NCBI RefSeq assembly: GCF_000003605.2
Contig: NW_003126952.1
Span: forward strand, 1-11,319
DNA length: 11,319 nucleotides
Reading direction: 5' to 3'
From: Saccoglossus kowalevskii
Lineage: Eukaryota; Hemichordata; Enteropneusta; Harrimaniidae
In this document: positions 1-8,863 of the stretch, piece after piece
Position numbering within the stretch: the stretch's first letter is position 1
How the letters are laid out: every line of letters begins with the position of its first letter
Notes under the pieces: model-generated
Databases searched by the model: none
What the model was told of the DNA's origin: nothing
Seen by the model: the letters and a program-made list of their open reading frames with translations, nothing else
Program-made: the position numbers and the translations under genes

Positions 1-286
1 GAAATTTTTTCTTAAAATTTTGTTAAATACATTTTGATTTAATGCTGCTGTAATACATACAGAATACAATATTTATGTATTATGTATTAGTACATGCATT
101 AGTTAAATGTCACATCACTTTTATATTTTTCAAAATTTGTTATCAGTTTTTATAAAAATTCGTAATAAAAACAGAAATTTAATGAAAATTTTTAAATAAA
201 ACTAAAAATCAACCTGTGTGAGTTTTGATTTTGGAAAACAAATTGGTCAGAATCTTTTTTCTTCTTCGCCTAAACCAATTTCTTGA
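1..286. other. AT-rich sequence without recognised features
   Basis: Very AT-rich with many short A and T runs. I see no exon, tRNA or repeat structure apart from an inverted CCAAT motif (ATTGGTCAGAA, about 242-252) that recurs in similar form near 1082 and 1138. Confidence 0.5.
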
Positions 287-994
287 TATTCTCATTTAGG
301 GGCATCACAAAGAGACAAATTTTGTCTTAAATATCGCGATGAAATGATCAATGCCACAACAGAATATCGGTGCTTTGATGCAAAGCAAGATTTGATTAGA
401 AAGTTGGATATAATAGGATGGATTAAGCAACATAAAACAGTTTGAAACAGAAAATAATATTAAATAATTAAATTAATAGAAATAAAAATGTTAGAACCTT
501 GTGTTGTGCTGCAGTGTCATGTAACTCAGCCATTTGGTTTTGAAAGAGAGCATCCTGTTCCTGTAGGTAGCAAAAGCACAGGGCACATAGTTAACAGCGC
601 GAAAAATGATAAGCGGTTTTATCAGATCACGTTTTCATCTGCAAGCAGAATCAGTGAACGTTAACAGAGTGCATATTCATCAACAGTCAGTAGACCATTT
701 TCTACTATTAGTGAATTAGTTGAAATGAATCAAGAATGAATTTATTTTATTGACAATCAGACAATTTTGCTATGTGTCTCTGCTGCTTGAGTAAAATGTT
801 ACGCAAGGAGCAAAACACACACTGAGATGCTTGTGCATATTTGTGATGCCATCATACCATCAAAAGTACCAGGATGTGTGACTTTTGGGGGTCATGAGAG
901 TGGTCGGTTGTAAGATATGGAGATGAAGTATGACCATGCCCTGAAATGGTCAGGATGGGTATCAGAATGGTTCCAATCTATTTTAACTGATTAA
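287..994 (+). pseudogene. decayed protein-coding relic of unknown family
   Basis: One forward frame carries several protein-like open segments. From 287 to the TGA at 443-445 it includes ASQRDKFCLKYRDEM and, further on, AKQDLIRKLDIIGWIKQHK. An AT-rich gap with two TAA codons follows. From the ATG at 488 it reads MLEPCVVLQCHVTQPFGFE and on to TAA at 662-664. In the same frame it continues past stops at 737, 788 and 911, with stretches such as MLVHICDAIIPSKVPGCVTF and YDHALKWSGWVSEWFQ, ending with TAA at 992-994. Composition (Trp, Cys, His, Gly, Pro) is unlike translated intergenic AT-rich DNA. Four stops separate the segments after 488 without any frame change, the pattern expected of point-mutation decay. 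I do not recognise the family; a retrocopy, transposon protein or dead duplicate are all possible. An AG at 298-299 could be an old splice acceptor. Confidence 0.4.
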
Positions 995-1079
995 TTTGTG
1001 TACAAAACTAGTCATGTACAGTTTAATATACAAAAAACTCATAAATTAATTATCACTACTTATTTCTATGTAGTCGTAC

Positions 1080-1157
1080 TGATTGGTTAGAATGCAGTAA
1101 TGTGTTTTATATGTTTATAGTTTCTTGCTGATCAGTGATTGGTCAGAACGCAGTATG
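1080..1157. repeat. short imperfect direct repeat with inverted CCAAT
   Basis: TGATTGGTTAGAATGCAGTA at 1080-1099 recurs as TGATTGGTCAGAACGCAGTA at 1136-1155, with two substitutions over 20 bases. Each copy contains ATTGG, the reverse of a CCAAT box. The copies are 56 bases apart. Confidence 0.5.
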
Positions 1158-1377
1158 CAACATGAAAGAAAACCTGATATTCAATTGGAGTGAATAGCAA
1201 GAATTGTGATGTATTTTATGCATTACAAAGCTGCTAAAATACATGTTTAAAAACATATTTGTCCCACCATGTTGAAGACAGTGCTCTTTTAACAGATACC
1301 AGTAGTAATTTTTATAAACTGGATACAGAAGCACTCAAGCTTACAATGTGTGCTGTCTAATGAGGATGATCACTCAC

Positions 1378-1446
1378 TTGTCTAAATCAAGATTATTCAT
1401 GTCACAATTGAACACTTTTTCCTTGATTACATCGGATGGAGAAGCA
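1378..1446 (-). CDS. candidate downstream exon after exon g
   Basis: A good donor, GACAA|GTGAGTGAT, follows an open stretch on the minus strand. Starting after GGTGCTATAG, the open frame is one base plus ASPSDVIKEKVFNCDMNN plus LDLD and two bases, but that start phase does not match exon g. Starting instead after AATCAAG (1421) gives phase 0 and EKVFNCDMNNLDLD, compatible with exon g but with a poorer acceptor. The residues do not look like coiled coil and I cannot match them to GPP130. This is only a candidate for the next exon. Confidence 0.18.
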
Positions 1447-1763
1447 CTATAGCACCCGACAGAAATAGACACTGACACCTGACACTGAACGCAAACATTC
1501 GCACGGCCTGAAGCATTTTTCGTTGCAATTTGGGGTTATAATCACTCATTATTAGTACTCAATTATTACTCTTAGTGGGAAAACATGTACAATAATATGG
1601 CTATGACAAGAATACTACAAAGTATGCACACAGACAGTATGGGTACAGAATTAACATCTGTAACACATTAGTTGATACTAATGTTGTACTGCCTTCGTGA
1701 ATACTTTGATATGATAAGCTTAGACCAGACTATACAAGATATAAAATAAGTAAAATTAAGAAC

Positions 1764-1826
1764 CTTATTTGTGGAGACTTGTCTCTCAAGTTCTCGTATC
1801 CTGTCAAGTAGTGTTTGCCTTTCATC
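1764..1826 (-). CDS. GOLIM4: GOLIM4 homolog, stem exon g
   Basis: This 63-nt exon, 21 codons, is the last clear exon of the gene in the window. The acceptor is GATAAATTGTAG and the donor AATAAG|GTTCTT, a weak site with only G and T strongly matching. It reads DERQTLLDRIRELERQ followed by VSTNK, a textbook heptad pattern with Leu/Ile at a and d positions. Joined to exon f it gives LKDVE-DERQT with no break in phase or heptads. It sits 3.7 kb from exon f, the longest intron here. The acidic C-terminal lumenal domain typical of GPP130 is not visible and should lie further left or outside the window. Other coiled-coil proteins look similar, so this exon is placed by phase and position rather than by a unique motif. 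Confidence 0.75.
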
Positions 1827-1882
1827 CTACAATTTATCAAAACAGAAAACATAAGCATAAATAACAATCCTATGATACTTAC

Positions 1883-1915
1883 TTTCAGTTTGATCTTACT
1901 AGTGGGTAATGATTG
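1883..1915 (-). CDS. candidate 33-nt cassette exon between exons f and g
   Basis: On the minus strand an AG (TTGGCAG) is followed by 33 open bases reading QSLPTSKIKLK and then AAA|GTAAGTATC, the best-scoring donor by eye in this part of the gene. Both ends are phase 0, so it would slot between exons f and g without changing frame. Against it, the pyrimidine tract before the AG is poor, the segment is very short, and it would place a proline inside an otherwise continuous coiled coil. It could be an alternative micro-exon or a chance donor; I favour chance slightly. Confidence 0.25.
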
Positions 1916-2014
1916 CTGCCAATATTTTGTATCAAGCTATTACTGTAAACAGTTTTAATTTTGTTGGGAAATTTTCATAAGTCAAGGAAAAACCATTTAT
2001 TTTAGCAGTGCATG

Positions 2015-2165
2015 CATTCACTGGAGTCCTAGAAAGACACAGTGACATTCACTTGGGTCCGAGGGAGTCAGTGACACTGAGGTCCTAGGGAGTGTCACAG
2101 TAACATTCACTGAGGTCCTAGGGAGTCACAGTGACATTTATTGGGGTTCTAAGGAGTCACAGCAA
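2015..2165. repeat. 31-bp minisatellite, five diverged copies
   Basis: Five head-to-tail copies begin at about 2015, 2046, 2075, 2104 and 2135. The unit is roughly CATTCACTGAGGTCCTAGGG followed by AGTCACAGTGA, 29 to 31 bp long. Copies differ by substitutions and small indels, so the array is old. It contains CCTAGG palindromes in copies 3 and 4. Confidence 0.85.
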
Positions 2166-3911
2166 CTTGCACAGCATTTCATTCTCATCAAAGCATAACC
2201 AAATTGTGAAAATTCAGAGGGGTCTGTGTTTTTGTAATTTTTTTGTTTCATATAATTCTATGCCAAATGATCTTTGTGGAACCAAACTAAGACACACATG
2301 GTAAAATATAAGACAGTTCATGCTACACACACAAACAGTTCCCGAACATATCCATTCACTCACTCATTTGGTATCACAAAGGTAATTTGGAGTGTTAATA
2401 AAAAATAAAATAATCTAAAAATAGGGAAAAACACAGTCCTGCTGTAAAAGAGCATTGTTATGGTTTACAGCATTGATACAACATAGTGACAATTATATGC
2501 CAATGTCAAAAAAAGCGTAAACATGATTACAAAAATCTGTGGAATGGAATGAAAGTAGAGAATAATAAATGTACAAATTACAAAATATTCCAGTACATGT
2601 TAACAAATACATTTCTTTTTGATGGTTTTACACAAAATGATTTAGGATGTCACAGAGAAAACAGATAAAAGAATTACTGTCAGCTCTGTGTAAAACATAT
2701 AATGTAAACCGCTTCCATCTTGTGAGAGACAAATTTCAAGACATGTTTGTGAAAATTGTGAAATTTTGTAGACATACATGTAACATTGCAATAAATGTAG
2801 ATGTGTTTGCAAGTAGTACTGTAAAACATGTCTTTTTCACGAGCATATCTTTTTAGCGAACTTACCGAGAGACAGCTAATTCAAGATGTCACTAATGACA
2901 TGAATGAAATGAAGACGCATTGTGTCTAATTACATATTTATGATATGTAAATGTACATGTTATGACATTACAGTATTGTGTCAATCTAACATTAGAAAAA
3001 CATTACCAATACATTAGTCTGTGTTTATATGTATGTGGTATGGCATTATGGGTACAAATGTACATGTAAGTGTGTCATTGAAATCTTACAAACAAATGAA
3101 ACATTCAAAGAATCCCAGACAACTCAAACAAACAACCACTTAAGTACCATGAGAACATTGAAATTAAAACTAGCATAAAATCTGTATTAGAAGCCACTCC
3201 TAATAGAAGTCTCATCCATTCTTTTTGAAAAATTGAGAAACAAAAATTCATCAGTTCTCATATGTGTAGATGCTCTAATAGAAACCGCATCAACTGGTAG
3301 TAGTAACCACTAACCTACCATATTATATGATGAAAAGCATTATCTACAACTACCATACACACATGCTTTTAATAAATAAATTATTTTTTAAGGAAGCTGT
3401 AAATATGCAGGAACAGGAACGTTGTGTGCCATGCATGATAGAATCTTTAATATATCACATAATGTATCTTTTTCCACACTGCTAATTTTTGTGTACAGGT
3501 GTGCAAGTTGTATACTACATTTGAAACAATATTCCAAACAAACATGCTAAGATGAATTCAAACTTTCCCTCTTTCATAGAACAACTCTACAAGTACGTGT
3601 CCACAACTAGGGGCACTATTCGATTCAGTCCAGAAGTGGGTGCCTATTTTCTTATTTTTTCGTTTAATTTCACTTTATTTTTCAATTAATTAAAATGTGC
3701 ACAAGAAATCTAAATTTGATCACAACAATAGTGAACATGTCCACACAACCAATGTTCATTGGAAGTGACACAAAACTTGCCCTATCTGGTAATTGATATC
3801 TGAATATACAAAATAAGTCAAGAAGTGGGTATGGTTCAAAGTGCACACACACACCCTACCAATTTTGCTCAATGACAGAGGCTAAATAAGTCACATGTTA
3901 TTATGAACCCT

Positions 3912-3929
3912 AATTTTGTTAACAAAATT
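3912..3929. repeat. 18-bp perfect palindrome
   Basis: AATTTTGTTAACAAAATT is identical to its reverse complement, centred on GTTAAC. In AT-rich DNA of this length it may be chance. Confidence 0.6.
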
Positions 3930-4268
3930 GAAATTGTCATTTACTGGTTAATTGTATTTTCCATCCAGATAATATTTGTCAAATATATTCAATTATAACA
4001 TTACATATGCTTAGTAATATCCTCGGTAAATGTAAAACATGAATTTGTCTTAAACTCCAAACATAGCAGAGACACAAAACTCAAGAAATCAATAATAGTT
4101 TGTAGTTCAGGAATAGGAAGTTAGGTAACATGAGGAGAAACAGTGAAAGAGGGTACACATACAGGTACAAGTGAGATTTAAAATCATGATTGATTACTAC
4201 CGGTAAGCCTTAAATATTTGTCTTTGTTTAATTTGGTAGCAATGAGAAGCACACAGAAAAGTTGAAAA

Positions 4269-4668
4269 CATGTTCAATCTTATAGATTGTTGAAATGCCA
4301 GGGAACATGAATTAGAATTAACTATCAGCCCAATAATACCCACTAATAGAATTCAAATCACGGGTAAATATTTGGTCCAATATTACTAAATCAAAACTTT
4401 CTTTGAGTAGATTGATTGTCATTTACGTATCTGTGTTATTCATAAGTCATCCATTAAATTTTCATGTTCATGTTCAATCTTATAGATTGTTGAAATGCCA
4501 GGGAACATGAATTAGAATTAACTATCAGATTTGCTAAATGCCCACTAATAGAATTCAAATCATAGGTCAACATTTGGTCCAATATTACTAAATCAAAACT
4601 TTCTTTAAGTGGATTGATTGTCATTTACGTATCTGTGTTATTCATAAGTCATTCATTAAATTTCCATG
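4269..4668. repeat. 200-bp tandem duplication
   Basis: The segment starting CATGTTCAATCTTATAGATT at 4269 begins again at 4469, exactly 200 bases later. The two copies stay aligned to about 4466 and 4668, drifting by two bases through small indels. The main difference is a short block after ACTATCAG (CCCAATAATAC in copy 1, ATTTGCTAAATGC in copy 2), plus about ten scattered substitutions. The copies abut directly at a TTCATGTTCATG junction, so the event was probably unequal exchange or replication slippage, not two insertions. No coding potential is visible. Confidence 0.92.
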
Positions 4669-4979
4669 AGTTCAAAGCTGTTAAGAATGAACCATTACAT
4701 TGTTTTGGGCATATATAGTCACTGTAAAATTAGCATTCTGAACTGCAGCACAAAGTCACCAGCAGGTTTCAAACTGAATCACTTCTCCCAAAATCAAAAT
4801 AATTCAATCTAATCTGACTTCCAATTCGAATTTACAGAACTGCTTGGCGATGTTCAGAGATTATCAAGCTGAATATTTTGTGAATTCTATAGCTTCTGCA
4901 TATATTACTTGACATGTCAAAGGCAATAATGCTGCATAGATGGTAAAGTAAGGTATTTCAAGCACAGAGCTGCATGTAT

Positions 4980-5255
4980 GACTCAAACCTCGGCATGGAA
5001 TCGCCTTGCTACTCCATACCCTTCTCCATCAGGGCATCCCTAGACTTTACCTATTCACCACCAAACTTTCTCGCCCAAATTTTTCTCCAATTTTTTCTTA
5101 TCATCTTCAATATTTCTTAAAATGAACCCCAACAGCTAAATTTGAGTAAATTTTCAGTTTTTACTCAAAAAATTCGGCTATATTTGTGCAGACTATTAAT
5201 GGGACTATTTTGTGAATTCGTGATGAAATGAGGGAACTGGCAGTGAAAAGGTTAA
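4980..5255. repeat. possible dispersed repeat fragment
   Basis: This stretch has fewer A/T runs and a different texture from its surroundings, with CTCGGCATGGAATCGCC near the left end and GGGAACTGGCAGTGAAAAGG near the right end. The second phrase looks like the end of a repeat family I have seen in marine invertebrate DNA, but that is an impression only. No terminal repeats or target-site duplication were found. Confidence 0.2.
5141..5169. repeat. 10-bp inverted repeat (hairpin)
   Basis: TTTGAGTAAA at 5141-5150 pairs with TTTACTCAAA at 5160-5169 across a 9-base loop. Function is unknown and it may be chance. Confidence 0.45.
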
Positions 5256-5369
5256 TAACCAAACTTATCACGCATGCACCACTTTACTTAAACATTCACG
5301 TTACTTTGTATGCAATATTCTTTTATTATTATCTTTCTATGTTATCATCACCTATGAGACTCTTCTAAT

Positions 5370-5434
5370 TATGCATATTAAGTTTATGCATATTAAGTTT
5401 ATGCATATTAATTAGGTTTATGCATGTTAATTAG
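5370..5434. repeat. tandem TATGCATATTAAGTT array, octamer/homeodomain-like
   Basis: Four units follow each other: TATGCATATTAAGTT at 5370 and 5385, a longer TATGCATATTAATTAGGTT at 5400, and TATGCATGTTAATTAG at 5419. Each holds ATGCAT, close to half of a POU-domain site, next to TTAA or TAATTAG, a homeodomain-like core. It lies about 85 bases past the donor of exon f, inside the intron. A regulatory role is inference; a simple microsatellite-like expansion explains it equally well. Confidence 0.7.
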
Positions 5435-5516
5435 AAACTAACATGATTGTATTTTAACAGCTTACAAGGCCAATGATTTAAGCTAGCATTTCACGATAAT
5501 AAAATGATAACCCAAC

Positions 5517-5600
5517 CTCCACATCTTTGAGGTTTATCACTAGGTCTTCTTTTAATTTACTCAGCATTTGATTGTTGTTGAGACTGTCATTAGCAATAAG
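5517..5600 (-). CDS. GOLIM4: GOLIM4 homolog, stem exon f
   Basis: This 84-nt exon, 28 codons and phase 0 at both ends, follows TTCTTTTCAG and ends GTGGAG|GTTGGG. It reads LIANDSLNNNQMLSKLK and ends EDLVINLKDVE. It continues the coiled coil and corresponds loosely to the NLLSEHEQLVVTLEDHK region of the vertebrate protein as I remember it. The donor GTTGGG is weaker than those of exons a, c and d. Phase 0 on both sides means the exon could be skipped without shifting the frame, and that other phase-0 exons could be hidden in the flanking long introns. Confidence 0.82.
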
Positions 5601-6743
5601 CTGAAAAGAAGATTGGAAAGATTCACAGGCAGGTAAACATGATGATAAACTTGCACGATACAGAAATCATAATTTTTTAGTTTCAAATTCAGTACAGATC
5701 CATCTGTTGGTCAATTGTACAACAAATTTTGGAGAAAAAAATGTTAGACGGAGACGAATCCACTAAGTGCTACCGGTATTATTATTTTTTTTTAAGATTT
5801 TTGATTATTTTTTTTTTACATTTTAGATAGCGGCTTAGCAAAGACTACCAATTTGGCAGAGATAAGTCATAACAGAATGGTGGCAGAATGAATTACCTGG
5901 ATGTGCCAAAAATAATAAAACAGATTTCTTTTGAATGAATCATCATGATCACATTTTGAACTAAATAGCTGCTGTGGCAAATGGAATTTACCGTACAAAC
6001 ATATTTTTATCAAATTACAAAGCCAGTTACAACAAAAGACAAGTTATCATCAAGTTTAATTGACAGAGCAAGGTATGCAATAATATTAAGAGTTGAAGAA
6101 AGCATGCTAATAAAAATGCACAACACTAAGATGAAATGCAGAAAATAAAGAGAAAACAAACATCAAAATAGATAACCCATCATGCAGTAGTCCAGAAATG
6201 CATGCAGGTTGATATACATACAAAAATGTTTAAGCAAAAGTTATACTTTTCACAATAACGTTTGTATTGCTGTGTATTTTGTCTCCATAGCAACTGTTAA
6301 GCAAGCACAGGTTTAAGGTATATCGTAATTGCTTTATTAGAAAACATGCTTTCCTGTCTGGCAGAAATGCTTCCAAGACATTTTTGTCTACATAGGTTTC
6401 TTTGTTGGAGATTACAATGACAGCAAACATGTGCATCTCAGAGGAAACATTGTATTATGTTGTATAGAAATTTAAAGATGTGGTCAATGCTGGGAATGAT
6501 GTTAGTTCTCATGTAACTATACAAGTTGTTTGCATGCTAGAAATGTTTGAAAACATTATTTGTAATTTTATAAATAAAGACATCCAACGACGCATTGGTG
6601 AAACTCCCATGATACACCTCACTCATTGTGTTACAAACTTCTTTCTGTGAAAGATAAATGGTTTTATTCTCTCTTCTGTGTTTTGAGAATTGAGTGAGCC
6701 AATCCGGCTATTGTTTGCATGTGAAAGTTTCACCATGGACTAT

Positions 6744-6962
6744 CACAGTGAATTGTGAGAGTACCACAATGCACCGTGGGAGTACAACAGTGCACCTTGA
6801 AAGTACCACGGCGAACTGTGAGAGTACCACAGTGAACTGTGGGAGTTCCACAGTGCACCTTGAGTACCACAGTGCACCTTGAGAGTTCCACAGTGCACCT
6901 TGAGAGTTCCACAGTGCACCTTGAGAGTTCCACAGTGCACCTTGAGAGTACCACAATGCACA
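6744..6962. repeat. 21-bp minisatellite, about ten and a half copies
   Basis: Units of CACAGTGCACCTTGAGAGTTC type run head to tail from 6744, one of them (6849-6867) shortened to 19 bp. The units at 6868, 6889 and 6910 are identical, and the one at 6931 differs only near its end, while those on the left have variants such as GTGAACTGT and GTGCACCGT, so the right half expanded more recently. Most units contain the palindrome GTGCAC. Because 21 is divisible by three and the unit lacks stops in several frames, apparent open frames of 62 to 82 codons appear on both strands; these are artefacts of the repeat. Confidence 0.95.
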
Positions 6963-7034
6963 TATGCCTTCATTTTAATCAGTGCTAGCTGTATTCATTA
7001 ATTTCATAAAATGTTCCTTTAACAGATATTAGTC

Positions 7035-7047
7035 CAAAATGGCCGCC
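7035..7047 (+). promoter_or_regulatory. possible YY1-type site
   Basis: CAAAATGGCCGCC matches the AANATGGCSGC core recognised by YY1-family zinc fingers. It sits in a locally GC-richer stretch (about 7035-7075) within an intron. Similar but weaker AAAATGGCG occurs near 10718. Function is unproven. Confidence 0.3.
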
Positions 7048-7505
7048 AAGATCTCATTGCGAGCGAGTCACATGAGTTCCATTCTACTACATTCTACTGT
7101 TCTAATCACCATGGTTACATTCGTCAAGTAAACAATAGAAGCGTTGAATGGAGAAATGGAGCACTGAGGAACAAAAACGATTTTTGTGGTTGTCTCTCTC
7201 TGAATAATATCTTGCCAGCCATTCGTGTCTAAAAGACTACTATAACTTAGGATGCAATCACCTACACCATTGACTATACTGTGTTCAGTTGTATCTTCTA
7301 TTCATATGACATCTTACCCAAACTAATTATTGTGTGTGATGCAACATAGTTAGACCTGATTGGCTACCCAACAATCAGACCAATCAGAGAGCAGCTAGTT
7401 TCTTTTTTCAAATTCTACCTTGTGTATAATGATTCAACCCAACATAGTTTCATACTGCATTTATAAACACATGCTTTCTGCTCTTTCTGCTCTACCCTAC
7501 CCTAC

Positions 7506-7588
7506 CTGTGATTCTCTAAGCTGATCTGTCAGACCTGTGTGTATGGCTCGAAGTCTGGAGGCTTCATCTTGTAAAGAGTCTATTTGTG
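7506..7588 (-). CDS. GOLIM4: GOLIM4 homolog, stem exon e
   Basis: This 83-nt exon follows the acceptor TTTCTGACAG and ends TCACAG|GTAGGG. Two bases (CA) complete the codon opened by exon d (G+CA, Ala). The next 27 codons run QIDSLQDEASRLRAIH and end TGLTDQLRESQ in phase 0. The other two frames are closed by stops within a few codons, so the phase is forced and agrees with exon d. The heptad-like pattern fits the segment corresponding to the ENRQLRKAHQDIHTQL stretch I recall from vertebrate GPP130. Just downstream of the donor is a run of short CTACC repeats (plus strand). Confidence 0.88.
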
Positions 7589-8115
7589 CTGTCAGAAATA
7601 ATATGCATCAAACAGTTACTGTATTTGTTCTATTAGAAGCACATCTCCAATAGGAGAGCATACAAACAATTGCATTTATTTTACATGGCTATTGAATCAT
7701 TAACATCAACATTTTGATCATGGAAAACACCGCTGTAATTTACGTAAGTGATACATTACTAATTGAGCAAATACGGGATAATTGCAATACAAGTATTCAA
7801 CTCTGATAGCCACCTATGATAATGAGTGATGAAGATTTAATTCAACAAAAGTTCTGTGCATGAATAACCGCTTGGGAAAATTTGAACACTGGAACACTGA
7901 AATGGGGAAGGTTGTCACCCAACAAACACATGTTATACCGGCTCTGCAAATAATTGTTATCATTTGAGTGACTTGAACAGCCACTATTTATTTGTTGAAG
8001 CATAGTTAGAATGCATCATAGAGGTCAATGTCAATCTTCTGTATTTATATCTATCAACCACGTCTCAGCAAAACAAAACATTTAAGAGTAATATAAAGTT
8101 ATAAAAGTTTCTTAC
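7589..8115 (-). other. intron between exons d and e (527 bp)
   Basis: Bounded by GTAAGA and TTTCTGACAG. No repeats, coding signal or RNA gene seen. Confidence 0.75.
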
Positions 8116-8266
8116 CTTGTAAATTGGACATGTACTGTACTTTATCTTCTTTAAGTTGTTTAAATTCTAATTCTCTATCTGACTGCAGCTGTTTGAAATC
8201 TTCATCTAGCTTTGCATGTTTATGTTGCCATGCCGATAGTTCATTTTGTACATCCTCGTGTTCACT
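8116..8266 (-). CDS. GOLIM4: GOLIM4 homolog, long stem exon d
   Basis: This is the largest exon in the window, 151 nt. The acceptor is GTTACCTAG, followed by AGT GAA CAC GAG; choosing the next AG two bases later would give an immediate TGA, so the first is used. Fifty codons run from SEHEDVQNEL through LDEDFKQLQSD to DKVQYMSNLQ and leave one base (G) before GTAAGA. The sequence is rich in Glu, Lys, Gln and Asp with Leu, Val and Phe at heptad spacing, as in a parallel coiled coil. KMLK-SEHED across the exon c/d junction matches the QMLKSQHEE region I remember in vertebrate GPP130. The single Trp (residue 13 of the exon) is unusual in a coiled coil. Confidence 0.9.
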
Positions 8267-8863
8267 CTAGGTAACAGATACAAACAGGAATAACATTTTT
8301 CAGTGATCTAACAAAAACACTTTTCCTGAAAGATGAAAGATCTGCATTTGTCACCAATTTTTTCTTGTATCTTCCTTCTAAAGCATTCCAAAATGCGCTT
8401 GTACTCACACATGTTTCAAATTTGCCCCAATTTAGCTCAGTATTCAAAAAAAAAAAATCCCCATTTTAAAATTTCCATGAAACGAGAAACAGAGAATTTT
8501 GTTTTCCTGGCCTAATCAGGGTGCAGGAAACAAGGGTGCAGCGCCCCCTTACCCTGGGAAGCAGATACTCTGGCAACCATAAAATTCTGATTGACCAGGG
8601 ATCACATGTGGCCACTGTTTTCAACTGTGACCTGACTGATAGTAATTTTGGCCCCAAGGAAGCCATAGAATGCTCCATTTTAACTTAGAATTATCAAAAT
8701 CTCCACACCCTGGTAGGAAGAACCCTATCTCCCTATATCCCCCACTTAGTGGCGCCACTGAAGTGCTCCCTCTTGCAGTTTTTTTCTAGAAATACCACTG
8801 ATAATAATAGTAAACAGCTTTTTCTAAACATTGATATTTTTAAAGTTTGGATGTTACACTTAC
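8267..8863 (-). other. intron between exons c and d (597 bp)
   Basis: Bounded by GTAAGT and ACCTAG. It contains a 12-base A run near 8446 and a GC-richer block at about 8510-8775, listed separately. Open frames at 8262-8447 (minus), 8333-8515 (plus) and 8466-8678 (minus) have no family signature. Confidence 0.75.
8510..8775. mobile_element. possible short element relic in intron
   Basis: This block is clearly richer in G and C than the DNA around it, with GCAGCGCCCCCTTACCCTGG near the left and the 10-bp palindrome GTGGCGCCAC near the right (8750-8759). Sharp composition change inside an AT-rich intron suggests an inserted non-coding element, and the A run just to its left (about 8447-8458) could be a remnant tail. 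I found no terminal repeats, A/B boxes or target duplication, so the call is weak. Confidence 0.22.

Larger units (their letters stand above)
995..1763. other. non-coding interval left of exon g
   Basis: This interval lies downstream of exon g in the direction of the GOLIM4 homolog and is presumably intron or 3' region. Apart from the candidate exon at 1378-1446 and a short imperfect direct repeat (1080-1102 with 1136-1157), I see no coding or RNA signal. The short open frame at 1143-1334 (minus) has no splice context or protein-like composition. Confidence 0.45.
1827..5516 (-). other. intron between exons f and g (3.7 kb)
   Basis: The longest intron of the gene within the window, bounded by GTTGGG after exon f and TTGTAG before exon g. 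It contains the 31-bp minisatellite, the 200-bp tandem duplication, the octamer-like array, an 18-bp palindrome and a hairpin, all listed separately. Open frames at 2486-2668 and 2647-2856 (plus) are short, AT-driven and show no family signature. Around 4980-5255 the sequence has the look of a dispersed repeat. I found no convincing additional exon apart from the 1883-1915 candidate. Confidence 0.65.
5601..7505 (-). other. intron between exons e and f (1.9 kb)
   Basis: Bounded by GTAGGG after exon e and TTTTCAG before exon f. It holds T-rich runs (5775-5820), the 21-bp minisatellite at 6744-6962 and a YY1-like site at 7035-7047. The open frame at 6230-6436 (minus) shows no family signature and no splice context. 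No other gene is visible. Confidence 0.7.

Noticed and set aside
1143-1334. 63-codon minus-strand open frame rich in Tyr, Phe and His
   Set aside because: Typical of translated AT-rich non-coding DNA; no coiled-coil pattern and no exon borders.
2486-2856. Two overlapping plus-strand open frames (60 and 69 codons)
   Set aside because: Short, AT-driven residue composition, no recognised motif, and they lie inside an intron of the GOLIM4 homolog.
3536-3640. Plus-strand pyrimidine tract and AG (CCCTCTTTCATAG) resembling a splice acceptor
   Set aside because: The following sequence gives no sustained protein-like frame and no partner exon on the plus strand.
6230-6436. 68-codon minus-strand open frame
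   Set aside because: No family signature, no good acceptor and donor around it, and it lies within an intron whose flanking exons already join in phase.
6694-6973. Four overlapping open frames of 62 to 82 codons on both strands with repeated WNSQGAL or HCGTLKV peptides
   Set aside because: They are produced by the 21-bp minisatellite, whose unit length is divisible by three; no splice context or independent coding signal.
8466-8678. 70-codon minus-strand open frame
   Set aside because: Falls in the GC-richer intronic block, where fewer stops are expected; no family signature and no matching splice borders.
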